In this document: piece by piece, positions 62,830-64,000 of the stretch
Layout: every line of letters begins with the position of its first letter
How positions within the stretch are numbered: position 1 is the stretch's first letter
Assembly (NCBI GenBank): GCA_963769115.1
Contig: CAVYKN010000013.1
Location: forward strand, 29,298-93,297
Reading direction: 5' to 3'
DNA from: DASTFY01 sp963769115
Lineage (GTDB): Bacteria; Actinomycetota; Acidimicrobiia; Acidimicrobiales; Ilumatobacteraceae
Length of the DNA stretch: 64,000 nt
Position numbers and translations under genes: made by a program
Notes under the pieces: model-generated
What the model was told of the DNA's origin: nothing
What the model saw: the letters and a program-made list of their open reading frames with translations, nothing else
Databases searched by the model: none

Positions 62830-64000
62830 GTGAACGTGCTCGGGCCGCTCGAGGTGCGGCGCGATGGCGCGCCGGTGCCCATCGACGGGTTCAAGCGCCG
62901 GCAGCTGCTGGCCGTGCTCGTCGCCGCGCGAGGCGCCGAGGTCAGCGTCGATCGGCTCGGTGAGGCGCTGTGGGAGGACGAGCCGCCCGAGTCGGCCCGA
63001 GCGACGCTCCAGAGCCACGTCTCCCGGCTGCGGCGCGCTCGTCGCCCCCGACCCGCTCGTGCACGGCAGCGGGGCCGGCTACGCCTTCGACCTCGGCCTC
63101 GTCGACCTGGACGCTGCGCGCTTCGAGGACCTGGCTGGCCGCGTCGCGGGCGAGGACCGGATCTCGATGCTCGAAGGAAGCGCTCGGGCTCTGGCGAGGC
63201 CGGGCGTTCGGTGAGTTCGCCGAGCTGCCGTGGTCCGAGGCGAGGCGCTGCGTCTGGAGGAGCTGCGGCTGACCGCGACGGAGGATCTCATCGAGGCCCG
63301 GCTCGAACGGGGCGACGACGCCCGGGCGGTGGCCGAGCTGGAGGTGCTCGTCGCGACCCACCCCCTTCGGGAGAGGTTCTGGCGCCAGCTCATGGTGGCC
63401 CTGTACCGCACGGGCCGGCAGCCCGAGGCGCTGCGCCGGTTCGCGGAGCTGCGAACGATGCTCGGCGAACAGATGGGTCTCAGCCCCTCGACCGCCGCCC
63501 AGACGCTGGAGGCGCAGATCCTCGCCGACGATCCGTCACTGTTGCTGGCGTCGGGTGGCACGTGCCAGCACCGGTGACCGCGCTGGCGCGCCGGAGCCGA
63601 CGCGCCTGATCGGGCGGACAGGTGACGTCGCGGCAGTCGCGGAGGCGCTCGCAGGGAGCCCATCGTCACAATCTGTGGCCCGGGCGGCGTCGGCAAGACC
63701 CGTGTCGCCATGGCCGTGGCCGCCTCCTGCGCCGACCAGTTCAGCAGGTGGCGGTCGTCGAGCTGGCCTCTGTTCGAGGGACGGACGCCGCCGTTCCCCT
63801 CATCGCCGGCGCGCTGGACGTCGAGCAACGCCAGCACCTCACGTTGACGCAGACGATCGAGGAGTTCATCCAGGATCGGGCAATGCTCCTGCTGCTCGAC
63901 AACTGCGAGCACGTCCTCGACGCGATCGTTCCGCTCGTCCAACGGCTTTGCCGACGATGCGTCCGGCTGACGGTGCTGACGACAAGTCGGGAGCCGCTCG
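62830..64000 (+). CDS. AfsR/SARP-type transcriptional regulator with ATPase domain, frameshifted and cut by the window edge
   Basis: Start about GTG 62830. A winged-helix DNA-binding domain (NVLGPLEVRRDGAPVPIDG, RRQLLAVLVAARGAEVSVD, SHVSRLRR) is followed by a bacterial transcriptional activator (BTAD) domain (EELRLTATEDLIEARLERGDD, ELEVLVATHPLRERFWRQLM, ALYRTGRQPEALRRFAELR) and then an STAND ATPase (ICGPGGVGKTRVAMAVA, LLLLDNCEHVLDAIVPLVQRL, LTVLTTSREPL). Frame changes near 63,035, 63,172, 63,235, 63,570 and 63,655 break it. It resembles the ATPase part of the broken regulator at 21.6 kb. The gene continues beyond 64000. Confidence 0.82.

Noticed and set aside
1..64000. CRISPR arrays, rRNA genes, replication origins, prophage structural genes
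   Set aside because: None seen on scanning both strands; the only short repeats are the 15-bp tandem units and the hairpins listed.

Overview
High-GC actinobacterial DNA. The gene order ftsK, rimO, pgsA, cinA, thpR, a CarD regulator, AfsR/SARP and cyclase-ATPase regulators, many GTG starts and many start codons sitting 6-8 nt after a TANNNT box (leaderless-type promoters) all fit an actinobacterium. The catabolic gene content would suit an Acidimicrobiia-like soil or aquatic lineage, but that placement is inference. No rRNA, CRISPR array, transposase or integrase was found.

Layout. 1-7 kb: conserved core block (ftsK, SMP-30 lactonase, rimO, pgsA, cinA, thpR). 7-9.5 kb: an FtsX-type ABC permease without its ATPase, then tRNA-Arg(TCT). 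9.6-15.6 kb: poorly coding, fragment-rich stretch with a secreted trypsin-like protease, small proteins, a GNAT enzyme and a secreted beta-helix protein, closed at 15.6 kb by a degenerate copy of the 3' half of the same tRNA-Arg, which looks like an old integration site. 15.7-21 kb: P450, fatty-acid desaturase, methyltransferase, an unusual CYTH-like/Ppx fusion and a GYD protein. 21.6-24.2 kb: a broken cyclase-ATPase regulator.

24.2-35.2 kb is a catabolic cluster. A leftward operon (MaoC hydratase, acyl-CoA ligase, nitrilase-type amidase, nitronate monooxygenase, joined by 4-bp stop/start overlaps) diverges from a rightward operon (Asp/Glu/hydantoin racemase, FAD amine oxidase, acyl-CoA dehydrogenase, citrate-synthase-like lyase, SDR, PgdA-type deacetylase/cyclic imidase). 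A Rieske oxygenase lies at the far end. Together they look like a route for opening and degrading a cyclic or N-substituted carboxylic compound through CoA thioesters. Nearly every gene from 21.6 to 35 kb is split by single-base frameshifts although the motifs survive in the corrected frames, so many indels are probably sequence errors.

35-50 kb: envelope and housekeeping genes (membrane protein, peptidoglycan amidase, a TIR protein with a Cys-cluster protein, VOC protein, GH3 lipoprotein, Eis-like acetyltransferase, exported protein, sortase, carD with a 22-codon leader ORF, YihY, SDR, a glutamine-amidotransferase-like hydrolase divergent from a PLP decarboxylase, 2OG oxygenase, EEP phosphodiesterase). 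50-60 kb: luciferase-like oxidoreductase, a single-chain biotin-dependent acyl-CoA carboxylase, an alkylsulfatase-like hydrolase, MDR reductase, GNAT, amidohydrolase and a coiled-coil protein. 60-64 kb: a GNAT remnant, MmcQ/YjbR protein, acyl-CoA-dehydrogenase-like flavoenzyme, tautomerase and a SARP-type regulator running off the right edge.
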